Below the pieces are notes generated by a model. It was not told the DNA's origin and did not search any database. It worked only from the letters and a program-made list of their open reading frames with translations. A stretch of DNA of 55,790 bases from Desulfobacteraceae bacterium (GTDB lineage Bacteria > Desulfobacterota > Desulfobacteria > Desulfobacterales > UBA5616), in the NCBI GenBank assembly GCA_013791935.1, contig VMSV01000200.1, forward strand, positions 1 through 55,790. The letters are read 5' to 3'. The first letter of the stretch is position 1. Each line of letters starts with the position of its first letter. The position numbers and the translations under genes are program-made. Below are positions 24,685 through 32,469 of this stretch, in pieces.

Positions 24685-24800
24685 TGGGGTCGCCCAAGCT
24701 AATCATTTTTTAAAAAGGGAACGCGCAAACCTTGTATAGTGATTAAGCTTGACGGCCTTCAAAAAAAAAGATCGGTGTCAAATCTCGCATATTGAATAAC
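24685..24800 (+). repeat. mixed repeat: B left end plus A-family half-sites
   Basis: GGGGTCGCCCAAGCTAATCA (repeat B) is followed by GCAAACCTTGTATAGTGATT (repeat A). AAGATCGGTGTCAAATC and ATATTGAATAACAGAAAC then match the stretch at 14567-14600. The last part is shared with the hicA duplicate. Confidence 0.6.
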
Positions 24801-24818
24801 AGAAACAAACCCAACAAT

Positions 24819-24862
24819 AAAGGCGGATTAAAGAGAAGTACGATTAATTTTTAACCGCCTTT
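24819..24862 (-). terminator. TA-linked hairpin repeat, copy 2
   Basis: Arms AAAGGCGG and CCGCCTTT around AAAGAGAAGTACGATTAATT, directly after the hicA stop codon. Read on the minus strand it is a stem followed by a T-containing tail, so it probably ends the hicBA transcript. Confidence 0.65.
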
Positions 24863-25090
24863 TTAAATTTTGTTTAGGAAGTCATTGGGTGTGATCCCGG
24901 CTTGTTTAAGGATGGCGGAAAGTGTGCCTTCGGCCATGTCTCCGGGATGGTTGGCAATGGTGGTGTATCGGGTGGTTTCTTCGTTGTACCAGATCTCATG
25001 ACTGCTGGCAGCCTGGCGATCAAATGCAAAACCAAAGGCCTTTAGCTTTATTATGATTTGGCGGTATGTAAATCCGGCTAAACGTCCCAT
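24863..25090 (-). CDS. hicA: HicA-type toxin (module 1)
   Basis: A 75-residue YcfA/HicA mRNA interferase. The double-stranded RNA-binding-like fold carries the catalytic histidine in ASSHEIWYN (His30), then TTIANHPGDMAEGTLSAILK, the family motif. It follows hicB with a one-base gap on the minus strand. A 3' fragment of a near-identical gene lies at 14657-14760. A repeated hairpin directly follows the stop codon. HicA degrades mRNA until bound by HicB. Confidence 0.88.
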   Translation of the reverse strand: MGRLAGFTYRQIIIKLKAFGFAFDRQAASSHEIWYNEETTRYTTIANHPGDMAEGTLSAILKQAGITPNDFLNKI

Positions 25091-25091
25091 G

Positions 25092-25322
25092 TCAGTCGTT
25101 GACGATCAATGGATAGTCAAATGAATCGGAAATAGCCGCAAGGTTTATTACACCTGAGCGCTGTGCCTGCGCTTCCAGTAGCTTGCGCGCCACATCACGG
25201 GCGATCTCAAGAGCTTCGGTTGCCGTTCGCCCTTGGGCGACTAACCCTTGAACATCGTCCGAGGTTGCCAGATAAACCCCTTCGGGCAGCTTCTCGATAT
25301 GAATATTAATGATTTTTTCCAT
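25092..25322 (-). CDS. hicB: HicB/DUF1902-type antitoxin (module 1)
   Basis: A 76-residue partial RNase H-fold antitoxin with the HicB/DUF1902 pattern: EGVYLATSDDVQGLVAQG, then an Ala/Arg-rich helix. It lacks a separate DNA-binding domain, like other short HicB proteins. It is transcribed ahead of hicA with a one-base gap, so the pair is translationally linked. Antitoxin identity rests on both the pattern and the pairing. Confidence 0.85.
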   Translation of the reverse strand: MEKIINIHIEKLPEGVYLATSDDVQGLVAQGRTATEALEIARDVARKLLEAQAQRSGVINLAAISDSFDYPLIVND

Positions 25323-25491
25323 TTTTTCCTCACTCTTATTTGCCGTTATTTTGTTCAGCGTCTCGGGGCTAAAATGGGGATGTCTATGTTTTTATGCTTT
25401 TCTCTCTAACACACTGAATTAAAAAAGGGGATAGATCTGCCCTTGACTCTTGCTATTGATAAGCTCAAACAAATCTTGTAAACACAACAAT

Positions 25492-25535
25492 AAAGGCGGA
25501 TTAAAAAGGAGTACATTTTATCTTAAACCGCCTTT
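25492..25535 (-). repeat. TA-linked hairpin repeat, copy 3
   Basis: Arms AAAGGCGG and CCGCCTTT around an AGGAGTACATTTTAT interior. The right arm overlaps the last codons of the PIN-domain remnant. Confidence 0.65.
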
Positions 25536-25745
25536 ATTGGTAATTGCATCTATTGAGAGGATCTGTATGCCAGGGATTCGAGGTAATTGGACATCATTGG
25601 TAAAAAAATAAGTTGCTCCGGCGTCCATTGCTTCGAAAAAAAGTTTTACGGTATCACTATAGACCGGATTTTCTTCCATAAAATAGATCAATGGTGCAGT
25701 ATCAAGGCCAACCGTTTTCCCTTTTAGATCATTTATCCATTCCAC
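25518..25745 (-). pseudogene. PIN-domain (VapC-type) toxin with an internal deletion
   Basis: Only 75 residues remain, where about 130-140 are usual. The N-terminal part (GLDTAPLIYFMEENPVYSD) has the first catalytic Asp. After VKLFFEAMDAGA it jumps directly to YFFTNDVQLPRIPGIQIL, the normal C-terminal motif. The middle, with the conserved Glu and the third acidic residue, is gone. An AMDAG-like and an AGA-like stretch probably recombined. The start overlaps the antitoxin gene by 13 bases, as in intact modules. The last codons (NKGGLR) run into the repeated hairpin. Ribonuclease activity is unlikely. Confidence 0.75.
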
Positions 25746-25960
25746 GATGATCTTTCCTCATCAATATAGGCCTTTACATTAATTCCTTTCCAAATATCCT
25801 TACCTTTTCCTTTGAGCTCTAAAATACTACGGGGCTTTATTTCGCTTGTCTTTTTTCGTATCAGTGTTGCCGTTTCTTCTAAAAGACGAAGCTGGTCCGA
25901 TAGGGTTAATGTTTTTATCTCGGATATTACTTTGTTGTAATTGGCTTCCGGCATGATCAT
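25733..25960 (-). CDS. antitoxin of the PIN-domain module
   Basis: A 75-residue protein whose helical N-terminal half (SEIKTLTLSDQLRLLEETA) would dimerise or bind DNA. Its C-terminal half (ILELKGKGKDIWKGINVKAY) matches the toxin-binding tail of antitoxins commonly paired with PIN toxins. It overlaps the toxin start by 13 bases, so the two are translationally coupled. Identity rests mainly on the pairing and the tail pattern. With the toxin broken, it may remain only as a repressor or relic. Confidence 0.75.
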   Translation of the reverse strand: MIMPEANYNKVISEIKTLTLSDQLRLLEETATLIRKKTSEIKPRSILELKGKGKDIWKGINVKAYIDEERSSWNG

Positions 25961-26097
25961 TCTCCCTTTATGATCATATTGTATTTAACCATGAAATCAT
26001 GGTGAAAAATAATGAAAATTAAGTAGTATTTAACATGGTCAGGAAAAAATGACAACTCCTAATAAAATGTTTGTGTTAGTAACCAGCCATGTTATTG

Positions 26098-26140
26098 AAG
26101 GCGGCTTAAAGAGAAGTACATTTTATGTTAAACCGCCTTT
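26098..26140 (-). repeat. TA-linked hairpin repeat, copy 4
   Basis: Arms AAGGCGG and CCGCCTT around AAAGAGAAGTACATTTTATG. It lies 23 bases past the stop codon of the second hicA. The stretch 25961-26097 before it holds no gene. Confidence 0.65.
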
Positions 26141-26163
26141 ATGTTTTTGGGTTAGGAAAATAT

Positions 26164-26403
26164 CTATTTGCCTTCATAGGCAGCGATGAAATCATCGACG
26201 GTTATTCCCGCCTGTGTAATTGAGTTTTTTAACGTGCCTATGGCAAGTTCTTTATGCCTGGGAATAACGCATCCTTTGTGTTCCTTTCGTAAGACGACAT
26301 GGCTCCCTTTTTGTCTTGCCTGATAAAATCCCAGCCGAATAAATACCTTGATGGCTTCATCCCCGGAAATTTTCGGTAGTTCAGGCACGGGCAGAGACTT
26401 CAA
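26164..26403 (-). CDS. hicA: HicA-type toxin (module 2)
   Basis: A 79-residue HicA mRNA interferase: ISGDEAIKVFIRLGF, the catalytic histidine in KGSHVVLRK, then VIPRHKELAIGTLKNSITQAGI. Its start lies inside the hicB gene (23-base overlap). It is distinct in sequence from module 1 and so is not a recent duplicate, yet it ends at the same hairpin type. Confidence 0.9.
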   Translation of the reverse strand: MKSLPVPELPKISGDEAIKVFIRLGFYQARQKGSHVVLRKEHKGCVIPRHKELAIGTLKNSITQAGITVDDFIAAYEGK

Positions 26404-26587
26404 ATGTCGTGAAGATAGAGCGATAGGCCTCTTTTATAGGAAATTCCTCAAGGTATAATTCAGTTGCTTCCTGCAGGTTTTTTATGGCGTCCTCAAGCGT
26501 TTCGCCCTGGCTGGCCGTGCCGATCTCAGGGCATTGGGCGACATAAATACTTTCCTCTTTGTGAATAACTGCGGTAAATGTGCTCAT
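26381..26587 (-). CDS. hicB: HicB-type antitoxin (module 2)
   Basis: A 68-residue HicB antitoxin with FTAVIHKEESIYVAQCPEIG, then SQGETLEDAIKNLQEATELY, the classic HicB core. The gene overlaps hicA by 23 bases, which supports translational coupling. No separate helix-turn-helix is present. Confidence 0.9.
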   Translation of the reverse strand: MSTFTAVIHKEESIYVAQCPEIGTASQGETLEDAIKNLQEATELYLEEFPIKEAYRSIFTTFEVSARA

Positions 26588-27158
26588 TTTAATATCCTTG
26601 TTTTAATCAATGAAAGACAGACTCTCAAAGGCTTAAAATTCGTGTATTCGAACAAATTGCAAATGCAAAAAGAAATATCTATCCGGCGCGTGAAAGATTC
26701 AGGCCTTAACCTTTTGGTGTGGCATTAGGGTTCATGGCCTCCGAGTTTAAATGTGATAAAATGATAATACAACGATGAAAAAAAATCAATTTAGAATAAA
26801 TATCCCAAGTTATTGAAACCCTTTATTTATGATGATAGGGGAACAGGCAAGACCACGTTAACGCAGACTGCCTCGGTTCGACATGCTTCTTCAAGGGGTT
26901 ATGAAAATGGATCTACATTTAGATGTAATCAATTCTTGACATACCACATATTGTATGATTAATAGTATTTCTCCCGACCAAACAACCGAACCGAAAAATA
27001 CGATCCAACGCTTTTCGGCAATAAGAAGATCAATCCTAATTAGGTCAATATTAATCACCGGATATGAAAGCATTTTACAGTCACCCTGCCCACAACAATT
27101 CTTGCCGATTCTAACGGCATAGCTGACGATTAAAATACCTGCTAAAGGAGCACATATC
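26588..27158. other. long intergenic region before nrdJ with a possible P-loop remnant
   Basis: No intact gene. A plus-strand frame at about 26796-26961, without a start, reads KLLKPFIYDDRGTGKTTL and continues for some 30 residues. RGTGKTT looks like a Walker A motif, so this may be an ATPase fragment. TTGACA at about 26936 with TTAATA 17 bases later is a possible weak promoter. I see no cobalamin riboswitch core upstream of nrdJ. Confidence 0.35.
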
Positions 27159-29648
27159 GTGAATTCGAAATCTAAAATGATCATCACTCCCAATGGGAAT
27201 ATTGATTTAAGCTTGTATGAATGGAACGATCAATACTTCTCGGAAGCCGTGATCCGGCACAATGCCATAGGGATTGAAAAGGCGATTGAAATCAGCAGTT
27301 TCATACGCATTGCCATTGACGCCCTGAATATCCGGCACATCTCCGCACCTCTTATTGATGAGATGCTTAAATCCAAACTGGCTGAACAGGGCCTTACGGA
27401 CCCCATCTGTGTTCCCCTGGACAAATCGCTTTTTATGCCCAATGGGCTGGAAATTTCAAAAAATGCCCGAACGGTTTTGGAACGCCGATATTTGACCAAA
27501 GATCAAGACGGGCGTCTCACGGAAAAACCGGAGCAAATGTTTTCTCGGGTGGCTCGGCATATTGCCGAGGCAGAATCAATCTATGACAAATCCGCTCATG
27601 TAAATGCTGTGGCGGAATCCTTTTACGAACTCATGACCTCCTTTAAATTTTTACCCAATTCACCAACTTTGATGAACGCCGGAAGACCTTTGGGGCAACT
27701 GGCGGCCTGCTTTGTGCTTCCCATTGAAGACAGCCTCAATGGCATTTTTTCAGCGCTTCACAATGCGGCATTGATCCATAAGTCCGGCGGCGGTACTGGA
27801 TTTTCTTTTTCAAGACTGCGCTCGAAAAACAGTATGGTGGGCACAACCGGTGGTGTGGCCTCCGGGCCGGTCTCCTTCATGAAGATATTTAACACCGCAA
27901 CAGAACAGATCAAACAGGGCGGTACCCGACGGGGCGCCAATATGGCTGTGTTGCGGGTGGACCATCCGGATATCATGGACTTTATCACCTGTAAAAAAGA
28001 CCACGGTGACTTAAACAATTTCAATATTTCCGTGGGATTGGATGAATCGTTCATGACAGCAGTAAAAAAAGGCCGGAGCTTTTCGCTGATCAATCCCTGC
28101 AACGGGGCGGCGGTGGGTGAACTTGATGCAGCCCGAATTTATGGTGCCTTAGTTGAAAACGCCTGGGAAAGCGGGGACCCCGGAATTATTTTTCTGGATC
28201 GCATGAATCAGGACAATCCCACCCCGGGCCTGGGTGAGATTGAAAGCACCAATCCCTGCGGAGAGCAGCCCTTGCTGCCCATGGAAGCCTGCAATCTTGG
28301 ATCCATCAACCTGGCAAAATTTATCAAGACGGACACTCCCCACGGTCACGCCATTGATTATCCTGCGCTTAAGAAGACCATTCATACAGCGGTTCGTTTT
28401 CTGGACAACACCATCGATATGTCTCTCTATCCCTTACCGGAAATTGATGCCATGGTCAAAGGGAACCGGAAAATCGGGCTTGGGGTGATGGGGTTTGCCG
28501 ACTTATTGTTTCAACTGAAAATTCCCTACAACTCGGAAAAGGCCCTTGAAACCGCTGAAGCCATTATGGGGTTCATCCAAAACGAATCCCACAAAGCATC
28601 CGCCGATCTTGCCGTGGAACGGGGTTCGTTTCCCAATTATGATCAAAGCATATTCAAGGGGAACAATGGCGGCGGCCGTCGCAATGCTACCACCACAACC
28701 ATTGCACCTACCGGGACCCTCAGCATCATTGCGGATTGCTCCAGCGGGATTGAACCTTTGTTTGCGTTGAGTTTTGTACGCAACGTCATGGATAACGACA
28801 CGCTTACCGAAGTCAATCCATACTTTGAGGCAGTGGCCCATGAACACGGGTTTTATTCCAAAGAGTTGATGGACCACATCGCCAACTGCGGCAGTATCCA
28901 GGGCATTGAGTCCATACCCGCGGACATCAAGGCGGTTTTTGTCACCTCACACGACATTTCACCCGAGTGGCACGTGCGCATGCAGGCTGCATTTCAAAAG
29001 CACACGGACAACGCGGTTTCCAAAACCGTGAACCTCCCCCATGATGCCACGGTTCAAGATGTGCGCCGCGTTTATGACCTGGCCTATGACCTGGGCTGCA
29101 AGGGGGTAACCATCTACCGGGATGGCAGTAAAAGCAGGCAGGTATTGTCCTTTAAAAACAATGAAACCGGTGAAGTTAAAAAGCAATCGACCACGGATAT
29201 TCGAAGTCGGCCCCAAACCCTGGAGGGTTTCACAACGCGGATGAAAACCGGCATGGGCCAACTGTATGTGACGGTGACCGAATTTAATGGCCAACCCTTT
29301 GAAGTGTTTGCCACCATCGGCAAATCCGGGCGTTCCACCACGGCCAAGACCGAAGCCATCGGCCGGTTGGTTTCCCTTGCCTTGCGATCCGGTGTGCATG
29401 TGTCCGAGATCATCAACCAACTCAAGGGAATCGGTGGAGAATACCCGGTATTTCAAGAAGGCGGCATGGTTCTGTCCATCCCGGACGCCATCTCACGTGT
29501 GCTTGAGGACCGCTATTTAAACGAGATAACCTCCAAAGACTACGGGAAAAGCCTCAAAGGCGAGGTCTGCCCGGAATGTGGTCGGACCATCAGTTATGAA
29601 GAAGGCTGTAAAAAATGTCATGCCTGCGGCTTTTCCCAATGTACTTGA
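27159..29648 (+). CDS. nrdJ: adenosylcobalamin-dependent class II ribonucleotide reductase
   Basis: An 829-residue class II ribonucleotide reductase that makes deoxyribonucleotides with a B12-generated thiyl radical, with or without oxygen. Visible are the redox cysteine in AACFVLPIEDS (Cys184), SGGGTGFSFSRLR, the active-site NPCGEQ (Asn365, Cys367, Glu369) with ACNLGSINLA, and APTGTLSIIADCSSGIEP near the phosphate site. The C-terminal tail has a CPECG and CKKCHACG zinc-ribbon typical of NrdJ. The first 100 residues resemble an ATP-cone-like region. GTG at 27159 is chosen because AAAGGAG lies eight bases upstream. It is a single-gene unit; no NrdR gene or cobalamin riboswitch was found beside it. 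Confidence 0.95.
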   Translation: MNSKSKMIITPNGNIDLSLYEWNDQYFSEAVIRHNAIGIEKAIEISSFIRIAIDALNIRHISAPLIDEMLKSKLAEQGLTDPICVPLDKSLFMPNGLEISKNARTVLERRYLTKDQDGRLTEKPEQMFSRVARHIAEAESIYDKSAHVNAVAESFYELMTSFKFLPNSPTLMNAGRPLGQLAACFVLPIEDSLNGIFSALHNAALIHKSGGGTGFSFSRLRSKNSMVGTTGGVASGPVSFMKIFNTATEQIKQGGTRRGANMAVLRVDHPDIMDFITCKKDHGDLNNFNISVGLDESFMTAVKKGRSFSLINPCNGAAVGELDAARIYGALVENAWESGDPGIIFLDRMNQDNPTPGLGEIESTNPCGEQPLLPMEACNLGSINLAKFIKTDTPHGHAIDYPALKKTIHTAVRFLDNTIDMSLYPLPEIDAMVKGNRKIGLGVMGFADLLFQLKIPYNSEKALETAEAIMGFIQNESHKASADLAVERGSFPNYDQSIFKGNNGGGRRNATTTTIAPTGTLSIIADCSSGIEPLFALSFVRNVMDNDTLTEVNPYFEAVAHEHGFYSKELMDHIANCGSIQGIESIPADIKAVFVTSHDISPEWHVRMQAAFQKHTDNAVSKTVNLPHDATVQDVRRVYDLAYDLGCKGVTIYRDGSKSRQVLSFKNNETGEVKKQSTTDIRSRPQTLEGFTTRMKTGMGQLYVTVTEFNGQPFEVFATIGKSGRSTTAKTEAIGRLVSLALRSGVHVSEIINQLKGIGGEYPVFQEGGMVLSIPDAISRVLEDRYLNEITSKDYGKSLKGEVCPECGRTISYEEGCKKCHACGFSQCT

Positions 29649-29679
29649 ATGGGTCTTTATTTGTTCCGGGCGAGGTCGA

Positions 29680-31395
29680 TCATAATATTTTCCGCACCCT
29701 CCCTATGGAATGAATGAAGCAACCTCCGCCGCCTCCTGCACCGGTGCTGGAATCTGTTTCCCGGACCATTATGGACACGGTGGCTTCCGAAGAATCCAGA
29801 GCACCATCATTGACCCGGAACCGGAAGGTGTCGCTTCCGGTGAAATCCCTGTCCGGGGTGTAGGAAACATCCGGCCCAATGCCCTCAAGATGGCCGTTTG
29901 CCGGTTGAATGGTTATGGCGAAGGTCAGGACATCCTGGTCCGGATCACTGCCGGACAAAGTGATGGCATAGGCCGTGGAATTGGTTTCAACGGTTATGGA
30001 CTGGTTGTTGGCCATTGGGGCGGAATTGGCCGAGCCTTCCGAATATTCATCCGCGCCAACATCCCTGGACGTTCCGGCCGGACGGGTTTCTCCGTCAATA
30101 TCTTCATCACAAAGACCGGCAGACACTTCCGCGCCCTGGTTTATGGCGGCAAGAGAAGTACTCTTCAAGTGAAGGTTCCCATGGGCAGTATCCACAAACA
30201 AAGCAAGGGGTTGATTGCTTAAATTTCCTGAAAGCTCGCTTGATCCCCCGCGGTCCATCAGATTGTGGCTAACCAGGTTGTTGGTGATGATTGCACTTGT
30301 GTTGGAAAATCGCCACTCAATGGCTGCAAACGGAGCTTGAATGAAGGCGATGGTGTTGTGCAGAACCCTTGCTCCGCAGGCCTGGGCCAGGGCAATGCCT
30401 CCATCTGCGCCGTACTCTGAATCAAAAAGATTCTCGCTGTCCGCAAAAATGAAATTGTTGCGGATCATGCCGTCGTAATGGCCCACAAAGCCGACGGCAT
30501 CGGGGCAGGGTCCATCCGAGTAGGTTCTTCCGGAGCCGGTTTCCGTGAGCCCGAAACCGATGCCGCGGGCATTGTTCATCAACAAATTCCGTTCCACCAG
30601 GGTGTCCCGGCTGCCGGTCCAGAAATGAACCCCGTGTTCCGAAAGTCCCCGGTGGCACCAGAACCCCTCTATGGTGTTGTCCCTCACCACCCAACCCCGG
30701 CTCTGGTGACCGTCCACCCCTCCGGTATAGCAGCTTCCATTGATTTCCCAAACCTTGGCGCGGCCCTCATCCGTGAGTTCCATTGTGCAGCAAGCCACCA
30801 CGCCGTCATCCGGGAAATGGATTTTCGCGCTGTGAGGGTTGATCTTGATGGCCTGCTGGCCGGGATCGATGATGCGAGCCCGGTAGATCAAGGTGTTCAA
30901 AACATCCCCGCTGTCTGTGGAAACCACATGGATGGGATGGGTTCCGGCCCGCTTGAGGCTGATTTCCGCGATGGTGATGTTGGAAGCAGCAACGGTAATC
31001 ATCTCCGAACCGCTGTAGTTGTCGTCAAAGATCACTTTATCCCGGTCGCCGCTTGCGGACCGCAAGGTCACTCCCGGAGTATCCATCCAGAGATAATAGC
31101 CATTTTGGCCAAGATGGTAGGTGCCGTCGGCAACAGCAATGGTGGTTCCCGATGGGGCTGAATTTACCGCATCCCGGATTCCCTCCTCGGAATCCACATC
31201 CATGATTGCACCGGTCGGGGAAGCAAGGGGAGGGCAGAAATCCTCAGCCCCGGAGGTCTCGGTGTTGAAACCCGTCAGGATCAGCAAACACAGGGTCAGA
31301 ACTTCTAAATGCCGGAGATTTGCCTTTCGGCCAAGGATCGGGGGGTTTGAAAAAGAGGGCAGGGCACTGGCATTTTTTGCTGTATCGGGGTGCAT
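29680..31395 (-). CDS. exported right-handed beta-helix protein with cadherin-like domain and Gly-Cys tail
   Basis: A 571-residue secreted protein. A hydrophobic segment (about 30-46) after a long polar N-terminus acts as a signal peptide. Residues about 60-430 form a pectate-lyase-like parallel beta-helix (ITIAEISLKRAGTHPIHVV, VLNTLIYRARIID, VRDNTIEGF, VERNLLMNNARGIGF). Residues about 455-545 are a cadherin/Ig-like domain (PMANNQSITVETNSTAYAI, SYTPDRDFTGSDTFRFRVND). The end is GAGGGGGCFIHSIGRVRKIL, a Gly-rich stretch with one Cys (559) and a basic tip, like C-terminal sorting tails. AAAGGAG precedes the ATG. Substrate binding to a polysaccharide is likely; enzymatic activity is not shown. 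It is convergent with nrdJ. Confidence 0.82.
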   Translation of the reverse strand: MHPDTAKNASALPSFSNPPILGRKANLRHLEVLTLCLLILTGFNTETSGAEDFCPPLASPTGAIMDVDSEEGIRDAVNSAPSGTTIAVADGTYHLGQNGYYLWMDTPGVTLRSASGDRDKVIFDDNYSGSEMITVAASNITIAEISLKRAGTHPIHVVSTDSGDVLNTLIYRARIIDPGQQAIKINPHSAKIHFPDDGVVACCTMELTDEGRAKVWEINGSCYTGGVDGHQSRGWVVRDNTIEGFWCHRGLSEHGVHFWTGSRDTLVERNLLMNNARGIGFGLTETGSGRTYSDGPCPDAVGFVGHYDGMIRNNFIFADSENLFDSEYGADGGIALAQACGARVLHNTIAFIQAPFAAIEWRFSNTSAIITNNLVSHNLMDRGGSSELSGNLSNQPLALFVDTAHGNLHLKSTSLAAINQGAEVSAGLCDEDIDGETRPAGTSRDVGADEYSEGSANSAPMANNQSITVETNSTAYAITLSGSDPDQDVLTFAITIQPANGHLEGIGPDVSYTPDRDFTGSDTFRFRVNDGALDSSEATVSIMVRETDSSTGAGGGGGCFIHSIGRVRKIL

Positions 31396-31700
31396 GAAAA
31401 TTCTCCTTTGGTAAAATGGGATTCTGTGAAGGGGCTTTTTCAGCGAATATCGGCAGAAACGGAAAAAAACCGAACCAGGTATTTCAAAAAAAGGTTAAAA
31501 AGCTGGATGGAGAAAATATACAGCGCTTGTCAAAACAGGCAAACAAAGCGACCCAAGCCAATAAAAACAATTTACCCTGTTATCTTGATCATTTATTGCC
31601 AGTTAGCCTGTATCGTGCTAAAGGATTTCTTACCCGGCTAAAAACTACCCGCCTGTTTTCCATGGATTGAAACTGCAGGCAGAACAGAAAGGAAGAGCGC
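31396..31700. other. intergenic region, no gene seen
   Basis: Separates the divergent beta-helix gene from a small membrane-protein gene, so promoters for both must lie here. An 84-codon open frame on the plus strand has no ribosome-binding site and no recognisable features. No RNA or operator was recognised. Confidence 0.35.
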
Positions 31701-31883
31701 ATGGAAGAGCAACGAGTGACACTGACGAATGTTGATATTCCGTTTGGGCGGATGGTGATGATTATTCTGAAATGGATGTTGGCATCCATACCGGCCATCC
31801 TGCTCATGTGGTTGGTGATCGGGCTGATCATGCTCGTGTTCGGAGCTGGACTTGGCGGGTTTGCAGCACTCATGTCCCGATAG
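31701..31883 (+). CDS. small membrane protein (60 residues)
   Basis: A polar N-terminus (MEEQRVTLTNVDIPFGRMV) is followed by one or two hydrophobic segments (about 18-55) ending GGFAALMSR. GAAAGGAAG precedes the ATG at a good distance. The composition and start signal favour a real gene. The function is unknown; similar short proteins with a VDIPFG-like segment occur in other proteobacteria, as far as I recall. It is monocistronic in appearance. Confidence 0.6.
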   Translation: MEEQRVTLTNVDIPFGRMVMIILKWMLASIPAILLMWLVIGLIMLVFGAGLGGFAALMSR

Positions 31884-32081
31884 CAGTCTTCCAATAGAAC
31901 GCGATAACACCTGATTTACAGGAAAGAGCGTTGTTTTTGATTTTGCCCAAGCTCATCGAAGAGTAGAGACCGAACAAAGGTTAGGGCCTGTGGTAATCTC
32001 GATGAAACAAAGTGGCAAAACCTAACTGCGTGTTGCTCCCGACGCTTGTTCCTCGCGCCGGAGTGAAAGGAAAATGCCGAG

Positions 32082-32396
32082 TTGAAGGCGAAATTGAAAA
32101 TCTTGATATGGTTAATATTCTCAGTAATGATTGTTTTTACGCTCAATTTCGTGTTCAAGACGAATAAAACAATCTTAGGCACGGTACTCCGGGCTGAGTA
32201 TATGGATGCAACACCGCTTCCCCCTTTCCCGGAATCAGGCAAACAAACAAGAGGGCAAAAAATATTGCTTGAAATTAGTCCGGGTGGTGGCACTACCGAG
32301 ATATTCATCATTTATGAGAAACGGCTTTTTATAGGACAAATTATTGAAGTTCAAGCTGAAGGAAAAGGGCATAGGCTATCAAGAATTATTAAATGA
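32082..32396 (+). CDS. small membrane-anchored or exported protein, unknown function
   Basis: A 104-residue protein with a single N-terminal hydrophobic segment (about 6-26, ILIWLIFSVMIVFTLNFVF) that is either an anchor or a signal. A short beta-rich domain follows (ILLEISPGGGTTEIFIIYEK), perhaps an OB-like fold. TTG at 32082 is the likely start, with GAAAGG about ten bases upstream; an ATG exists 15 codons later, inside the hydrophobic segment. No family was recognised. It is convergent with the FKBP gene, sharing that gene's terminator region. Confidence 0.55.
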   Translation: MKAKLKILIWLIFSVMIVFTLNFVFKTNKTILGTVLRAEYMDATPLPPFPESGKQTRGQKILLEISPGGGTTEIFIIYEKRLFIGQIIEVQAEGKGHRLSRIIK

Positions 32397-32401
32397 ACCA
32401 A

Positions 32402-32463
32402 GAAAAAACATCGGCCCCACACCCTGATCCTTTTGGTTTTTGACAGGATCAGGATTAGGGGCC
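32402..32463 (-). terminator. terminator of the FKBP gene
   Basis: On the minus strand a long stem (GGCCCCTAATCCTGATCCT pairing with AGGATCAGGGTGTGGGGCC, two or three mismatches) is followed by GATGTTTTTTC. It starts seven bases after the FKBP stop codon. Confidence 0.85.
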
Positions 32464-32469
32464 AGGAGC

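Noticed and set aside
14613..26140. Integron attC sites at the toxin-antitoxin hairpins
   Set aside because: The hairpins lack the RYYYAAC/GTTRRRY core pairs, and no integron integrase is in the window.
26588..27158. Cobalamin riboswitch or NrdR boxes upstream of nrdJ
   Set aside because: I looked for the B12-box core and for paired NrdR-type boxes and saw no convincing match.
31416..31670. 84-codon plus-strand open frame
   Set aside because: No ribosome-binding site, no hydrophobic or domain features, and low-complexity Lys/Asn/Gln content; likely chance.
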